64,000 bases of DNA from Nitzschia sp. pyKryTriq1. Lineage: Eukaryota > Bacillariophyta > Bacillariophyceae > Bacillariales > Bacillariaceae. A program made the position numbers and the translations under genes. How positions within the stretch are numbered: position 1 is the stretch's first letter; each line of letters begins with the position of its first letter. Below the pieces are notes generated by a model. The model was not told the origin of the DNA. It saw nothing but the letters and a program-made list of their open reading frames with translations, and did not search any database. Location: contig OY101122.1 in the NCBI GenBank assembly GCA_956465555.1, positions 2,243,001-2,307,000 of the forward strand, written 5' to 3'. Below are positions 35,624 to 46,400 of the stretch, piece after piece.

Positions 35624-36334
35624 TTATTCTCGCAAAGAAGCCGCCCACCGTTCTTCCATTTCGTGTAGATGATGGTTCGAGAGGTTCAAGGCTTCGGCGA
35701 GTATCGATAGAGTACTAGCTCTCCTCTTGGTGATCCTGCTCGAAGAAGAAGAACAACTCAATCGTCTTGGAAGAGGAGCAGCAGAAAGAAACATTCGGGG
35801 AGAATTCGGCGAAGGATAATTATTATTTGGTGCTTCCGTTTCTTGTTGTCGGTGTGGTTCATAGAGGCAGTTGCCATCAGGCGATCTCCTCGGTGAGAAG
35901 AGTGGTACTTCAGCTGCTGCTTCAGCTGCTGCCGTTCTTTGAAGGTCCATGAGATTGCTCGGAGATAGCATTTGATAGAACATGCTGGGACACTTGGAGT
36001 TTCTTCTTGCAAATCGCCGCTTGGGATTGCTGATGCGCTGTTCACTTTCTTCGTCTTCCGTCGTCGTAGCATGAGTAGACGGCGGCGTTCTTGAGAACTC
36101 TTCGGGGAGGTCCATCATCATCGAGACGATGCGCTTTCGTTTGTTGTTCTTGTTGTTGGTCGTGTTGTTGGCGCTGCTGCTGCTGCTGCTGCTGGGCTCC
36201 TCCATCATCTCCACTGGCGATGGTGACGAGGACGACGACGACGACGACGGATAGGATTGATTATTATTTACTCGTGCTTCTTCTTCTTCTCGTTGTTGTT
36301 GAGTATCATCATGGATATCAACAATGGCGGCCAT
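35624..36334 (-). CDS. Small basic protein, unnamed family A, copy 1
   Basis: Single exon, 236 residues. Paralogous to the gene at 37727-38371. Shared blocks in order: a short N terminus (MAxxxI.D), NKRKRIVSM..DLPEEF, NPKRRFARRNSKCPSMFYQM, LSPSNLMDLQRTAA, SPNSPR, LPRR(L/M)S, and a C-terminal helix TLSILAEALNLSNHHLHEMEER. Between them are Ser, Asn and acidic runs that vary. The KRKR and PKRRFARR clusters suggest nuclear localisation. Ser residues in RRNS and KRIVSM contexts resemble basophilic kinase sites. No known domain is recognised. It converges with the preceding large gene, with stops about 65 bp apart. Confidence 0.7.
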   Translation of the reverse strand: MAAIVDIHDDTQQQREEEEARVNNNQSYPSSSSSSSSPSPVEMMEEPSSSSSSSANNTTNNKNNKRKRIVSMMMDLPEEFSRTPPSTHATTTEDEESEQRISNPKRRFARRNSKCPSMFYQMLSPSNLMDLQRTAAAEAAAEVPLFSPRRSPDGNCLYEPHRQQETEAPNNNYPSPNSPRMFLSAAPLPRRLSCSSSSSRITKRRASTLSILAEALNLSNHHLHEMEERWAASLRE

Positions 36335-37726
36335 GGTAAGAACTGATGTACGGTACGTAGGATGAGCGAAGGTTGAAATGACTTATTTTGCTTGGTGTGT
36401 TTGTGATTATTTTTATTTTGTGAGAACGCGGCTTCTCCGAGTAAATAACATAGTTACTGGTCGTGTATGGGAGGGGGAGTACAGTACTGGTACTGTACGT
36501 GCGTTATGTGTGAGAAGACTGCCGATTTTCAAGTTCTGATGGCGATCGTGAAGCCACATACAAGCCATACGATTGATTCATCATCATCCAGTGTCAACAA
36601 CTCATCTAAGTATTCTTATTTCTTCGCCTATTTCTTGGTTCGCCTCGAAAAGACTTCCTAGCCTTCAACTATCGATGGGTCATAGTAGGCCCTAGAAGGA
36701 AGTAAGACTGGCTCCTACAATGTAGTGCAATCTTGCATTCGGATATGAATATGCCCTTCTTACAATTGGTCCTGATGATGAAAAATACGCGCTATTGAAG
36801 TTTCTGTGTGCTTCTCCTACTAGTACTACGTGGTCCGAGGTACCGCCCGTAGAGTACCTGCAATCAGTAGTACTGTAGTACAGTACCAGTAGTAGATCCA
36901 GTTCTACCTACAATTCATTGGAGGTAAACAGCTGGCTACCCTAGTCTACTACTACCGGTAGTACTGCACAACGAGAAGCCACAAGAAGCGACATCCAATA
37001 CACCGCTCATAACTAACCATCAAACATCGCATCAATGGAGTGTTGCTGTGTTGTTTTTGTTGTCGTCGTCGTCGTCGTCACAGAAACGATCCAACAACAA
37101 GAACATGCAGAAATCCGACGATGATCCTCGTGATGATGGATTCGTTCGCTTTTTTTGCTTGGATATGGTCGGCGATTCTCATCACATAAGAAGAATTGAC
37201 GAATTGTGGAGAGAGCAAGAACTTCAAAGAGCAGACCTTCAAAGAATACATGACGAAGGCGTCTTACTACAGGTACTACTACTACTACTACTAGTACCTA
37301 CTAGCTACTACATTCACGAAGCCATCATCCTGCAACTGTCCTTCGTTCTACTACGAGTACTAGCTAGTACTACCAAGAACAGAACTCTACTACTCTACTG
37401 GTAGCAATAGTAACAGATAGTAGAGTAGTAGCGCGGGACTTCTTTAATTACACGTGGTGGAGTGGTAGCAGTACTGCTGTGTAGCAGTACTGTAGCAGGC
37501 TTGGGTCTCGATTGTTGTTACTACTACTAGTAGAGTAACTTCTACTGCTACTCTTGCTCGGTGCTACTCTAGACTAGTAGTAGTATTCGAAAGCAGAATA
37601 GGAAAACTGAGATGATTAGTAGCATGATGAGGATCCCGTACTAGTAGCAGTAGTAGCTGCCTAATCGCTCCGTACTACCAGAAGTACGCCGTGTCCTTGC
37701 AGCGTGTGATAGACTGCTGCTGTCCT
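36335..37726. other. Spacer of the duplicated block, with a possible gene fragment
   Basis: The proximal part (36335-36600) resembles the upstream region of the paralogue (38372-38600): TGTGTTTG.. GATTATTT..GAGAACG and AAGTTCTGAT...GAAGCCACA. A CATTCGGATATGAATATGCC word at 36736 also occurs at 6651. From 37048 an open frame includes DDGFVRFFCLDMVGDSHHIRRIDELWREQ... whose first part recurs at about 39165-39240. Confidence 0.5.
37048..37404 (+). pseudogene. Possible gene fragment within the duplicated block, copy 1
   Basis: A 118-codon frame whose middle part looks protein-like: RDDGFVRFFCLDMV, then GDSHHIRRIDELWREQELQR and ADLQRIHDEGVLLQ. After that it runs into CTACTA repeats that are unlikely to code. 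The same DDxFVRFF segment occurs downstream at about 39165-39240. It could be an exon of an unrecognised gene or a relic copied with the family A genes. Confidence 0.3.
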
Positions 37727-38371
37727 CTATTCTCGCAGCAAAGCCCGCTCGTCCATTTCATGCATTAGGTGATGGCTGGAGAGGTCCAAAGCTTCGGAGA
37801 GTATGGATAGAGTGGCTCTCTTGTTGTTGTAGCAGGCGCCGCCCTCGCTCGATGAAGACGAAACAATGGAACTCATTCGTCTTGGAAGCGTAGTACCAGT
37901 AGTAGGCGGGGGAATCGACCGACGAGGAGAATTCGGCGAAGGATGATGGTTCAGTGCTCCAGCAACAACAAAAACAGGCGAGGATCGCGGTGACAGTGCT
38001 TCAGCGGCCGTTCTTTGAAGGTCCATGAGATTGCTCGGAGATAGCATTTGAAAGAACATGCTGGGACACTTGGAGTTTCTTCGTGCAAACCGCCGCTTGG
38101 GATTGCAGCACTCCGGACTTTCCTCCGAGTTTCTTCCATTAGAGGTTGGTGTTAAGAATTCTTCGGGGAGGTCCATCGAGACGATGCGCTTTCGTTTGTT
38201 GTTGGTGTTGGTGGTGCTTGTTCCAGAAATAGTAGACGACGTGCTGGTGGTGGCGACTGCGCTGGGCTCTTCCATTATGTCATGCAGGGAGGACGAGGAT
38301 GAGCAAGACAATTGATTATTTCGGGCTTGTTGTTCTTGACGATCAGTAATGGTGAGGCCGGCCATCATCAT
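37727..38371 (-). CDS. Small basic protein, unnamed family A, copy 2
   Basis: Single exon, 214 residues from the first of three in-frame ATGs (38371; the third, 38365, matches the start of copy 1 best: MAGLTITDRQEQQ). Conserved with copy 1: NKRKRIVSMDLPEEF, NPKRRFARRNSKCPSMFFQM, LSPSNLMDLQRTAAEAL, SPNSPRR, LPRRMS, and TLSILSEALDLSSHHLMHEMDER. The spacers are shorter and differ in composition. The strong conservation of the basic cluster and the C-terminal helix against divergent homopolymers argues that both copies are under selection. Function unknown; nuclear localisation is likely from KRKR and PKRRFARR. Confidence 0.7.
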   Translation of the reverse strand: MMMAGLTITDRQEQQARNNQLSCSSSSSLHDIMEEPSAVATTSTSSTISGTSTTNTNNKRKRIVSMDLPEEFLTPTSNGRNSEESPECCNPKRRFARRNSKCPSMFFQMLSPSNLMDLQRTAAEALSPRSSPVFVVAGALNHHPSPNSPRRSIPPPTTGTTLPRRMSSIVSSSSSEGGACYNNKRATLSILSEALDLSSHHLMHEMDERALLRE

Positions 38372-39164
38372 AATAGCTGATGTGGATGGAGCGATGATTT
38401 TTGTGTGTTTGATGTGAATTATTTGGGAGAACGATTTTTTTTTTGCTGTTGTACTGTACCGGTACGAACGAACGAAGAGGTCCCCCACCGCGAGTTTGAA
38501 GTTCTGATATTAATTGCGAAGCAAGCAAGGTGTTGAAGCCACAAGGCGAACCAAAACAACAACGCCATCTCGCACGAACCATGAACAGGAGAAAGAACAG
38601 ATTCATAGACTAGCGATATTAAGAAGGCAGAAGGCTACCTCATGAAAAGGCCCTATATTTGTTCGCTAGTGCGTGAAACTTCAGGCAAAACCGAACACTA
38701 CTGCTACTTCACTGGATGCCTCTTTTAAAAACAGCTTGCGGACAAAGGGTCATGTTGAAAGGCCACCATAAATCTAAAAAGGAGAACCAGGAGAGAAGAA
38801 CACTCGAAGCGAAGCGATGCAGCCACACAGAAAGTCGACTCGGTTTTACTCTACTAGTAGTAGGTACCAGATTGCCACTTGAGAATCAAACCCTTGTCTT
38901 ACTGGTTATCTGTACCAGATAAGATAGAACATGACTCTCTATTATCTGGTGGCACCGGTCTGTCTGAAGTTGAACGAGAAGCCATGCATGCACGATGAAC
39001 GACCACCACCATAAATCTGAAAATGGGACCCGAGAATCGAGGCGATGACGATATCCCTATCCCGAGCGAGAGAATAAACCATCAATAAATGGAACAGCCA
39101 CAAAACATTGTCGCGTTGTTTGGACAAGAGGGAAACAGAACACCTAACGCAGCCACCAAAGCTT

Positions 39165-39240
39165 GCTGCATGCGGGCGCGATGATGATTCATTCGTTCGC
39201 TTTTTCGCTTTGGTTATGGTGATGATGATTCCTTCACCCG
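39165..39240 (+). pseudogene. Relic of the duplicated-block fragment, copy 2
   Basis: Nucleotides GATGATGATTCATTCGTTCG and the following CTTTTTCGCTTTGGTTATGG match the copy at about 37129-37175 in sequence and orientation. Downstream the similarity fades and the frame has no continuation of the IDELWREQ part. This marks the far end of the tandem duplication containing family A. Confidence 0.35.
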
Positions 39241-39562
39241 GTGAGCGAGGTGTCCCGCCACTGGTCGATGATGGTTGCAGTTTGCAATATGCGATGATGA
39301 TTCTCATCTTGACTTTTACTATTGAGAGAACTGCTAGTGTGTGGATCGTTGTGTTGCAATGAGAACCCAGACGGACACTCTACTAGTAGCTAATAGCTAC
39401 TACTAGCTAGTAGTTGTAGTAGCCCCATGCCAATCTTTCCTACCGGTATGTCGGCGACTTCACAAGAAAGAACTTCTCAAGACTTCGTTTACTGCTACTA
39501 TACTACTACAACAGCTACTTTTGGGAGGTGAAAAGAGCAAGGCAATCTATCCCGTGCATCCT

Positions 39563-39730
39563 CAAAAAGAACAAGATCATTGGGACCATCGTGCTTTCAT
39601 CGATCTGTCCGCCAATCGTACCGCTACTGTAAAAGAAGGCCATTTTCAAAAAGAACAAAAACATTCGGACCGACATCATGCTTTTCATCGATCCGCTGAT
39701 CGCACTACGTGTACAACAAAACAAATCATC
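39563..39730. repeat. Imperfect two-copy tandem repeat, period about 84-88 bp
   Basis: Both copies carry CAAAAAGAACAA, CATT-GGACC and TTTCATCGATC in the same order, starting at 39563 and 39647. The reading frame is preserved through both copies (QKEQ..H..DRHHAF.RSADRT), so it may once have been part of a coding repeat, but no gene structure surrounds it. Confidence 0.55.
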
Positions 39731-41250
39731 GTCCTTCATCTACCGGTATGAACCGGTAGCGCAACAAGGATGACGACGTTCGTTCTTGATGGACCTTGGA
39801 TGGGTCGTCAATGGATGGACGCCATCATCGGCCAGCTTGCGTCTTGCTGCTGACGTCCATCGTAAGTCGGCGCAGCAGCTGAAAGCTGTTTTCTACTATC
39901 TTGTTGTTGTTGCTGCTCCCTCCAGCTGTACTGTCGTAGTAATGCCCTTCTTCTTGGGTTACGATCATGTCTGACCTTCCTTTGTACTGTCTTCTTCTTG
40001 AGGCTCGCTCCAGCTTTAATCCTGTACACGACGTAGTACTGTCCTTCTGGTTTGGTTTCGTGGTCGTGCTCGGGCCTTACGATATCATGATGTTTGACAT
40101 TCCTCCCGTGCTGTAACTTGATGATTACTTGCATCTTGAACATGAATCTTTCTGAAACAACGACTTGCTATCATGGCTATCATGAAAATGACGCTATGCA
40201 GCAGTGGAGGAAGGAGTAGTAACTTGTGATTTTTGTCGACAGCCAGCCAGCCAGCCGGTCAGCCAGCCGGTCAGTCAAGTGGATGGTGGGTAGCTTGTGC
40301 AATAGAAGATAATGATACACCAGCAGGTACAGGCTGATGACGCTACCAGATAGGCTCATCATTGATTGATATCCTGCTGGCATTCTCGAGATGATGAGCA
40401 TGTTTGAGTCGTAAGAACATCGTAGTACTCTGATTGATGCATTATGCTCGTCCTCGGCGATGTTCCAGTGACCATAAGCGATGATCTGATGGATTAATAC
40501 GTAATGATAGGCATCCGTCGTCACCAGTACTTGTTTATACACTGCGGACGACGACCATGTCATACCGGTGGATGATGAGATGCGCAAGCCACTACTAGTA
40601 GTAGACCTTGTTAGCAATACATAGAATCATCGACTGATCCACGGTCGTCTTGATGCGAAGTCTTCACCGAGGATGACGAGTCAGTCGCCCGAGCATTTTT
40701 CCATTCCTCCCTTTGAACCATACATACTCAATACAATCGATCGATCACTGATACTTGTCCTCGCTCTGTGTGCCATGGCATCTGCGACGAGAACACAAAT
40801 GCTTTTGTAGTAGAACGTTTCTCACCAAGTCCAAATCCAGTATCGGTACTCGTACTGGTGTCATCACCCGAGTCAGGACAAGTCCCAATAACTGGTACTT
40901 GTATATCTTGTTTTGCTTACGGGGAGCCGTTCTCGTGCAGGTAGTATCGTTGATCTGTCCTTTCTCATATGCATTAATTCGTCATCGTCGACACTCTTTC
41001 CGTAGTTTAGAGTACCGGTAGCGTACCTGGTTTTGACACCTGAGATCATCATCTTAACTAATACTAGCGTTGTTTGACTGAGATGAATTCGACTTGCATT
41101 ACGGCGCCACGAATGAATAGTCATAGTCAGCCGTCTTTCGAGTTTTACCACGAAACGCTTTAGAGTGGTTATCCTCTCCGTATCCATAATGTTGATATGA
41201 TGTCGTGGATGAAGACGACGGTGGTATTGATATCGATCGATATCCATCTC

Positions 41251-41253
<3 letters not shown>

Positions 41254-41282
<29 letters not shown>
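41254..41282. repeat. (GA)n microsatellite
   Basis: A perfect GA dinucleotide run of about 14 units in the spacer downstream of the macro-domain gene. Confidence 0.9.
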
Positions 41283-41284
<2 letters not shown>

Positions 41285-41364
41285 TTCAGGTGATCGTATG
41301 TGAATGAAAGAATGATGATCATCATCATGACATCCTAGTCATTCGTAGTCAGTCTTGATATCAT

Positions 41365-42354
41365 TCATTCATTCATTCGTCGTTCTTCTTCTACTTTCTT
41401 GATTGCCCAACGCCGATCAATAGCTTCTATCAAAGATTGCCTCAATTCTCCATTTGGAATCGCAAAGGCTAGGGTAATTTTGGCATTTGATTTCGAATTT
41501 GACTTTGATGCTGATAATGATGATGCTGTACTACTACTACAACATTCGTCCACCAAGACATTTGCGGCTCTTTCAATGGCTTCATCAGTTGGAAATCCTC
41601 GGCACCCGGCTCCCAATAGTGGACATGCGACTCGAATTTCCATTTCCATTTCCGTGTTGTTGTTGTTGTTGTTGTCTTGTTGTTTCTCAGACAGCGGCGG
41701 CAGCAGCAGCATTCGATCATGAATCAATTGTAACGAGTTCCGATAACAATCTTCCAGTAGGGAAGGATCCGCATGTCCATAAAAGGGCGGCACCGTATGC
41801 ACAATCGCATCAAAGTGTAGACTCAACGAAGAACCACCACCACCACTACTCCTGGTAGTAGTAGTATCCGTCCAAACGGCTTGTCCTTCCGGACAGGGCG
41901 CCTTTCCTCGCAATGCCTCTCGCAACTCTGGTCCACCCAATTGATGTACCAGTCCATCAACGACATTGGCCGCAAACATCATTCCCTGTCCGACTTCCAT
42001 TCCACCCCATCGCGTCACATATCCCATGATAGGATGCGCTTCCTTGGCGGGAAGTTTTGTCGGCTGAGGACCACCCTTGGGAAAGTACGAAAAGTCCGAG
42101 ACGCCCGACAAGTTGGGATTGGCGGGATTGATGAGTATGGTTGCTATGGTCGCCGAAGAAGAACCACTACTAGTAGCACTACCGGTAGTACCACCACCAC
42201 TAGCAGCAGCAGCAGCAGCAGCACTCGTCGTGGTCGTAGTCGTCGTTTTCTTTCCAAAATTGGTCACGACACAAGTCGTATCCCACACTTCAATCGCATG
42301 CAGCAAGGTTTTTGGTGTTGCACTATTACCGGCCCCGGTGCCGGTACCGGTACG

Positions 42355-42385
<31 letters not shown>

Positions 42386-42453
42386 ATAGTGAGCCCTTTC
42401 CATCTCCTCACCAGACTGGGCACCACGTTGGATCGATACCATGCGGTAGACAT
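41365..42453 (-). CDS. Macro-domain (ADP-ribose binding) protein
   Basis: Single exon, 362 residues. Two hallmark segments of the macro fold are present: ATILINPANPNLSG (about residues 102-116; the INPAN version of the ADP-ribose-binding loop) and IRVACPLLGAGCRGFPTDEAIERAANVL (about 275-302; the second loop and following helix). Between them are WGGMEVGQGMMFAANVVDGLVHQLGG and LHFDAIVHTVPPFYG, consistent with the intervening strand and helix. Thr, Ala/Gly, Asn and Ser homopolymers break up the domain. Macro domains bind or hydrolyse ADP-ribose derivatives. The N terminus (MSTAWYRSNVVPSLVRRWKG) is basic and amphipathic and could be a mitochondrial presequence, which is inference. Confidence 0.85.
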
Positions 42454-42790
42454 TCGTAGTAGTAATTATTGTTGTTGTATAGTATTGATGCTGGGAGTGA
42501 TAGTGAGCGATGAGGAGGAGCCGACAATGTTATTACTGCTCTCCAATATTACTACTCTACTCTTGTATGTAGAGAGCTATTACCGAGTAGTGCTATGGCT
42601 CGTGTCGTGTGTTGTGAACAATAACAATAATATCATCACGACACGCCGCGACGCCGATGATAGAGTGATGATAATAATGATGATGAATAAATGGATGATG
42701 TGCAGAAAGAGAGTTATTGTTATTGCACACGATGATCATGATGTTGTGAGTTGTGACGAATGTTGTGCTTTTTTATAATTATTTTTTGTG

Positions 42791-42803
42791 TGACGTGTGA
42801 CGT
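42791..42803 (+). promoter_or_regulatory. Tandem CRE half-sites TGACGT-G-TGACGT
   Basis: Two direct TGACGT words one base apart, about 650 bp upstream of the first cyclase-PDE start and 340 bp upstream of the macro-domain start. Such words resemble bZIP and diatom CO2/cAMP-responsive elements. Given a cyclic-nucleotide enzyme next door this is worth testing, but function is inference. Confidence 0.35.
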
Positions 42804-42820
42804 GGTATTCCTCAGTTCGG

Positions 42821-42892
42821 GTCGGTCGGTCGGTCGGTCGGTCGGTCGGTCGGTCGGTCGGTCGGTCGGTCGGTCGGTCGGTCGGTCGGTCG
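42821..42892. repeat. (GTCG)18 microsatellite
   Basis: Eighteen perfect tandem copies of GTCG (72 bp), the cleanest tetranucleotide array in the window. It sits between two divergent genes. An open frame running through it encodes SVGR repeats and is not considered coding. Confidence 0.95.
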
Positions 42893-42894
42893 TT

Positions 42895-43248
42895 ATGGTT
42901 GATGGCGGGGCGGTCTTTATGGTGGGTCTTCATGGTGGTGCTGACGTTTACAGTCGAACCAACGCCTTCATAAATATTGCCGGAAGATACTCTGATTCAG
43001 TAGTGCCGGAAGCAGGCGACGAAGGGCCTTTTCGCGATCCGGATATGCCCCAAGTATTGAAAGTCCCCCCTAACCTTCGGGAGAAAATGTCATTTGATCC
43101 ATTGTTCAGTACCCCGTCACGACCTACCGATGCAACTACTGTCCCTACTCCATATACAATTACCAAAGAATTCGCCGAGGGATTTCCGATCCATCGAAAA
43201 ACGATAATAAAAATGGCAGATGCTTCGGAGGAATGGAAGAATAGATAG
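42895..43248 (+). CDS. Possible small protein or exon fragment, unknown
   Basis: 117 codons from the ATG just after the GTCG array to a stop. Unlike most chance frames here it is not repeat-derived and has balanced composition: FINIAGRYSDSVVPEAGDEG, MPQVLKVPPNLREKMSFDP, TPYTITKEFAEGFPIHRKT. No domain is recognised, no splice partner is evident, and the cyclase gene starts 200 bp downstream on the same strand. It may be a real small gene, a relic, or a chance frame. Confidence 0.35.
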   Translation: MVDGGAVFMVGLHGGADVYSRTNAFINIAGRYSDSVVPEAGDEGPFRDPDMPQVLKVPPNLREKMSFDPLFSTPSRPTDATTVPTPYTITKEFAEGFPIHRKTIIKMADASEEWKNR

Positions 43249-43449
43249 GGATCGCTTTATGCGAATAATATCACGATCCTCATCAGTCATCATCATCAAA
43301 ATCATCATCATCATCTTTTGCGACCATACCAGTACGTACCCGCACCATACCGCACACCCCACACGACGCGAAAAACACACAAACAGAAACCAGCAAACCT
43401 CCCATTATTCCTTTGTAGCAGCAGCAGCAACAACAGCAACAACAATACC

Positions 43450-46400
43450 ATGGCACCTCAGCAAGGAACCAAACAAGTACTGGATGTGGAAGGCGGAGCC
43501 GGCGGCAGCGGCGACGACGACTTGTCGAACTTTTCGGGGATGGACGACGATCCGTCGCAAGATCATTCTTCGGAAGGAAGCGCACTCGGAGTCTCGTTGG
43601 AAAATTCGTCGAATGATGGCCATTCCTCTTCGGGGAACTCTACTGGAAACAGCTCGTATGACCTCTTCGGCTTTACCAGATTCCACTTTCAAGCCGTCAG
43701 CTCGGCACGTTGGGTCTTTTTGGGAACCTTGCTCCTTGCCGCTGTGGGGCTATCGACGGGCGTCTACTTTTTGTTGGAAGATGAACAAGCCGATGACTTT
43801 CAATTGGAGGTACGTACGATACTAGTAGTACTAGTTGTTGATTTTCAACTTCACTTTGGATTGACTTTCTTACCGAGATAGAGCTCACTTCTTATGTCTG
43901 ATGTCTGTCCTCCATGCCATGCGCGTACCTACCACCAGTTTGATAATCTTGCCGTCGAAGTCATCGACGTCGCCAACGAGCACGTGATGAATGTCTTTCA
44001 ACTCATGGACGGACTGACTACGACTGTCACTTCGTTCATCGAAGTCCAGTCCGAGGATCCAAACTTTGCATACCCCAGCGGGTTCATCACCCTGCCGCAC
44101 ATGGAACAGCATTTCGGTTCCGCTCGCAACGCTAGCGGAGCAACGTTACTGGCATACGTTCCGGTGGTCGAGTCGGACCAATTGGAACTTTGGGCCAACT
44201 ATTCGTTGGAAAACCAAGGATGGATTGCAAAGGCCAATGGTGGCGAAGAGGTTGCCCAACCCATTCTCAAGGATATTTGGGATTACGAGGACGATAGCCA
44301 TGATAATGGTTTTCATGAGTATCTCCGAAAATGTGTCGAGAATTCCGAGCTAGAGCAGCTGGACTTTGACACGACGAGTCTGACGCGCGTCCCTCATAAA
44401 CCCGAGGATGGACCGTTCTCGCCCGTTTGGACCTTTTCTCCCGCTCCCAAGCCTTCGGATACTACCATTATCAACCACGATCTCTTTGCTCGCGAACAGT
44501 TCCAACAGGCAATCAAGAGCGTCGATGCGACTCGGAAACCTTTGTTCATTGACGTTTGCAACTTGGCTAGTTGGTTCAACATCGAAAAGGAGACCAACTA
44601 CCTCGAAGCCGTGGTAGTTTATCCCGTATTTGATGGTTTCAGTACTAGTAGTGACAAGAGGGAGGAGGAGGAGGACAAGATGAGGATGATTGTCGGCCAC
44701 ATGATTGAGATTATTCCATTTGCGTACTTTTTCGAAAACATTCTCCCCGAAGGAACGCTACCCCTCGAGGTGGTATTGGAAAGCTCTTGTGGACGCACCA
44801 GTACCTATGAAATTCGTGGTCGAGACGTCAAACTCCTCTCACGCGATACAGACTTGCATAATCAAGACTACGATTCCATGGTCGTCACGTCGATCTTTGC
44901 AGACTTTGCCAATTCTCCCGATTTGTTGTTGATCGAAGAAGAACAGCAGGAGCAGCTGGCCAGCGGCATGGACAACGAAACAGCAGCAGCAACAGCAGCA
45001 GGTATTTGCATCTATACGGTATCCGTCTATCCGACTGTGGAATTCGAAGCCGTCTACGACAGCCCCAAACCGATGCATTATGCGTTGGTCGTTCTGGGAG
45101 TCTTTCTTTGTACGGCCCTTTTGTTTCTCCTCTTTGATGTTCTCATGACCCGGCAACGAGATCAAGTCATGGAAACGGCCAAGAAACAAAATGCTATTGT
45201 ATCGAGTCTCTTTCCCAAGAATATTCAAGCCAAAATGATGCAACAGGTGGACATGGAAAACAACAAACTGTCTAAAATGGGCAAGGCGGGCTTGAAGAAC
45301 TATCTCTTTGATATTCAAACCAATGGCGGGTTTGGCGGCGGCGCTGGTGGTGGAGTTGGTGGTGGCGATCATGTAGCCAACAACAATCATACTAATGCTG
45401 CATTGGCTGGCAAGGGATTCGGACCCTCTGATAAGACCAAGCCTATTGCCGACTTGTTTCCAGAAACTACCATTATGTTTGGAGATATCGCTGGGTGAGT
45501 CATGAATTGAAACGGTATTGTTGCTGGGTGCTGGACGGACGGGATGGAATCCAGATGGACTATACGTACTTTACTCACTCACGCACTCACTCACGCACTC
45601 ACTTGCTCTTTCATCGTATACCAGTTTCACAGCTTGGAGCTCGGCTCGAGAACCATCCCAAGTCTTTATCCTTCTCGAGACGATCTACCACGAATTTGAC
45701 ATGATTGCCAAACGTCGAAGAGTCTTCAAGGTGGAAGTCGTCGGAGACTGCTACGTGGCCGTTTGTGGTTTGCCCGACCCTCGAGCCGATCATGCCGTCG
45801 TCATGGCCAAGTTTGCCATGGAATGCGTCCGGGTACGTACATGGATCATTCTTCGATAATAAGCACAACATGGACATTCCCCTCATCCCGTTTTCTCTCT
45901 CTGCCTCTGTCTCTGTTTTTGGATCGTAGGAAATGAGCCGACTGGTGAACGAATTGGAAATCGAACTTGGACCGGATACGGCTGAGCTAGCATTGCGTGT
46001 GGGGCTTCATAGCGGGCCCGTCGTCGCCGGAGTGTTGCGTGGAGAAAAGTCTCGATTCCAATTGTTTGGAGATACGATGAATACAGCGGCGAGAATGGAA
46101 TCCAATGGTATCCCCAACATGGTTCAGATCTCTCAAGAAACAGCCGACCTTCTCGTCGTAGGCAACAAGAAACATTGGTTCGAACCGCGTACTGAAAAGA
46201 TCCAAGCCAAGGGCAAGGGCGCACTGACGACCTATTTCCTCAAGATGAACCATGGAATCGACAGAAAGTCTTCCACCATGTCTTCTTCATCGAGCCATTC
46301 TTCTTCGACGGATGATGCCAGTACCAGCGGAAGCTTGCACTCATTCCGTGACGAAGCGGAAGTCATCGAGAAGCGCAATCGAATTGCCGATTGGACAGTC

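Larger units (their letters stand above)
38372..41364. other. Gene-poor region with repeats and a relic
   Basis: About 3 kb without a supported gene. Seen: the second copy of the duplicated-block fragment (about 39165-39240, RDDDSFVRFFALVMV); an imperfect tandem repeat of about 84-88 bp at 39563-39730; a CCAG/CCGGTCAG array at 40228-40276; and a GA microsatellite at 41254-41282. Frames such as 40180-40617 and 40873-41328 on the minus strand have no recognisable domain. Confidence 0.5.
42454..43449. other. Divergent promoter region with TCGG microsatellite and tandem TGACGT
   Basis: Lies between the divergent macro-domain and first cyclase genes. It holds a tandem TGACGT-G-TGACGT (42791-42803), the GTCG array (42821-42892), and a possible small frame (42895-43248). 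Confidence 0.5.

Noticed and set aside
40180-41328. Minus-strand frames in the gene-poor stretch
   Set aside because: They run through CCAG and GA repeats and have no recognisable domain.
42760-42894. Upstream part of the plus-strand frame through (GTCG)18
   Set aside because: It only encodes SVGR units from the microsatellite; a start at 42895 is the earliest one worth considering.
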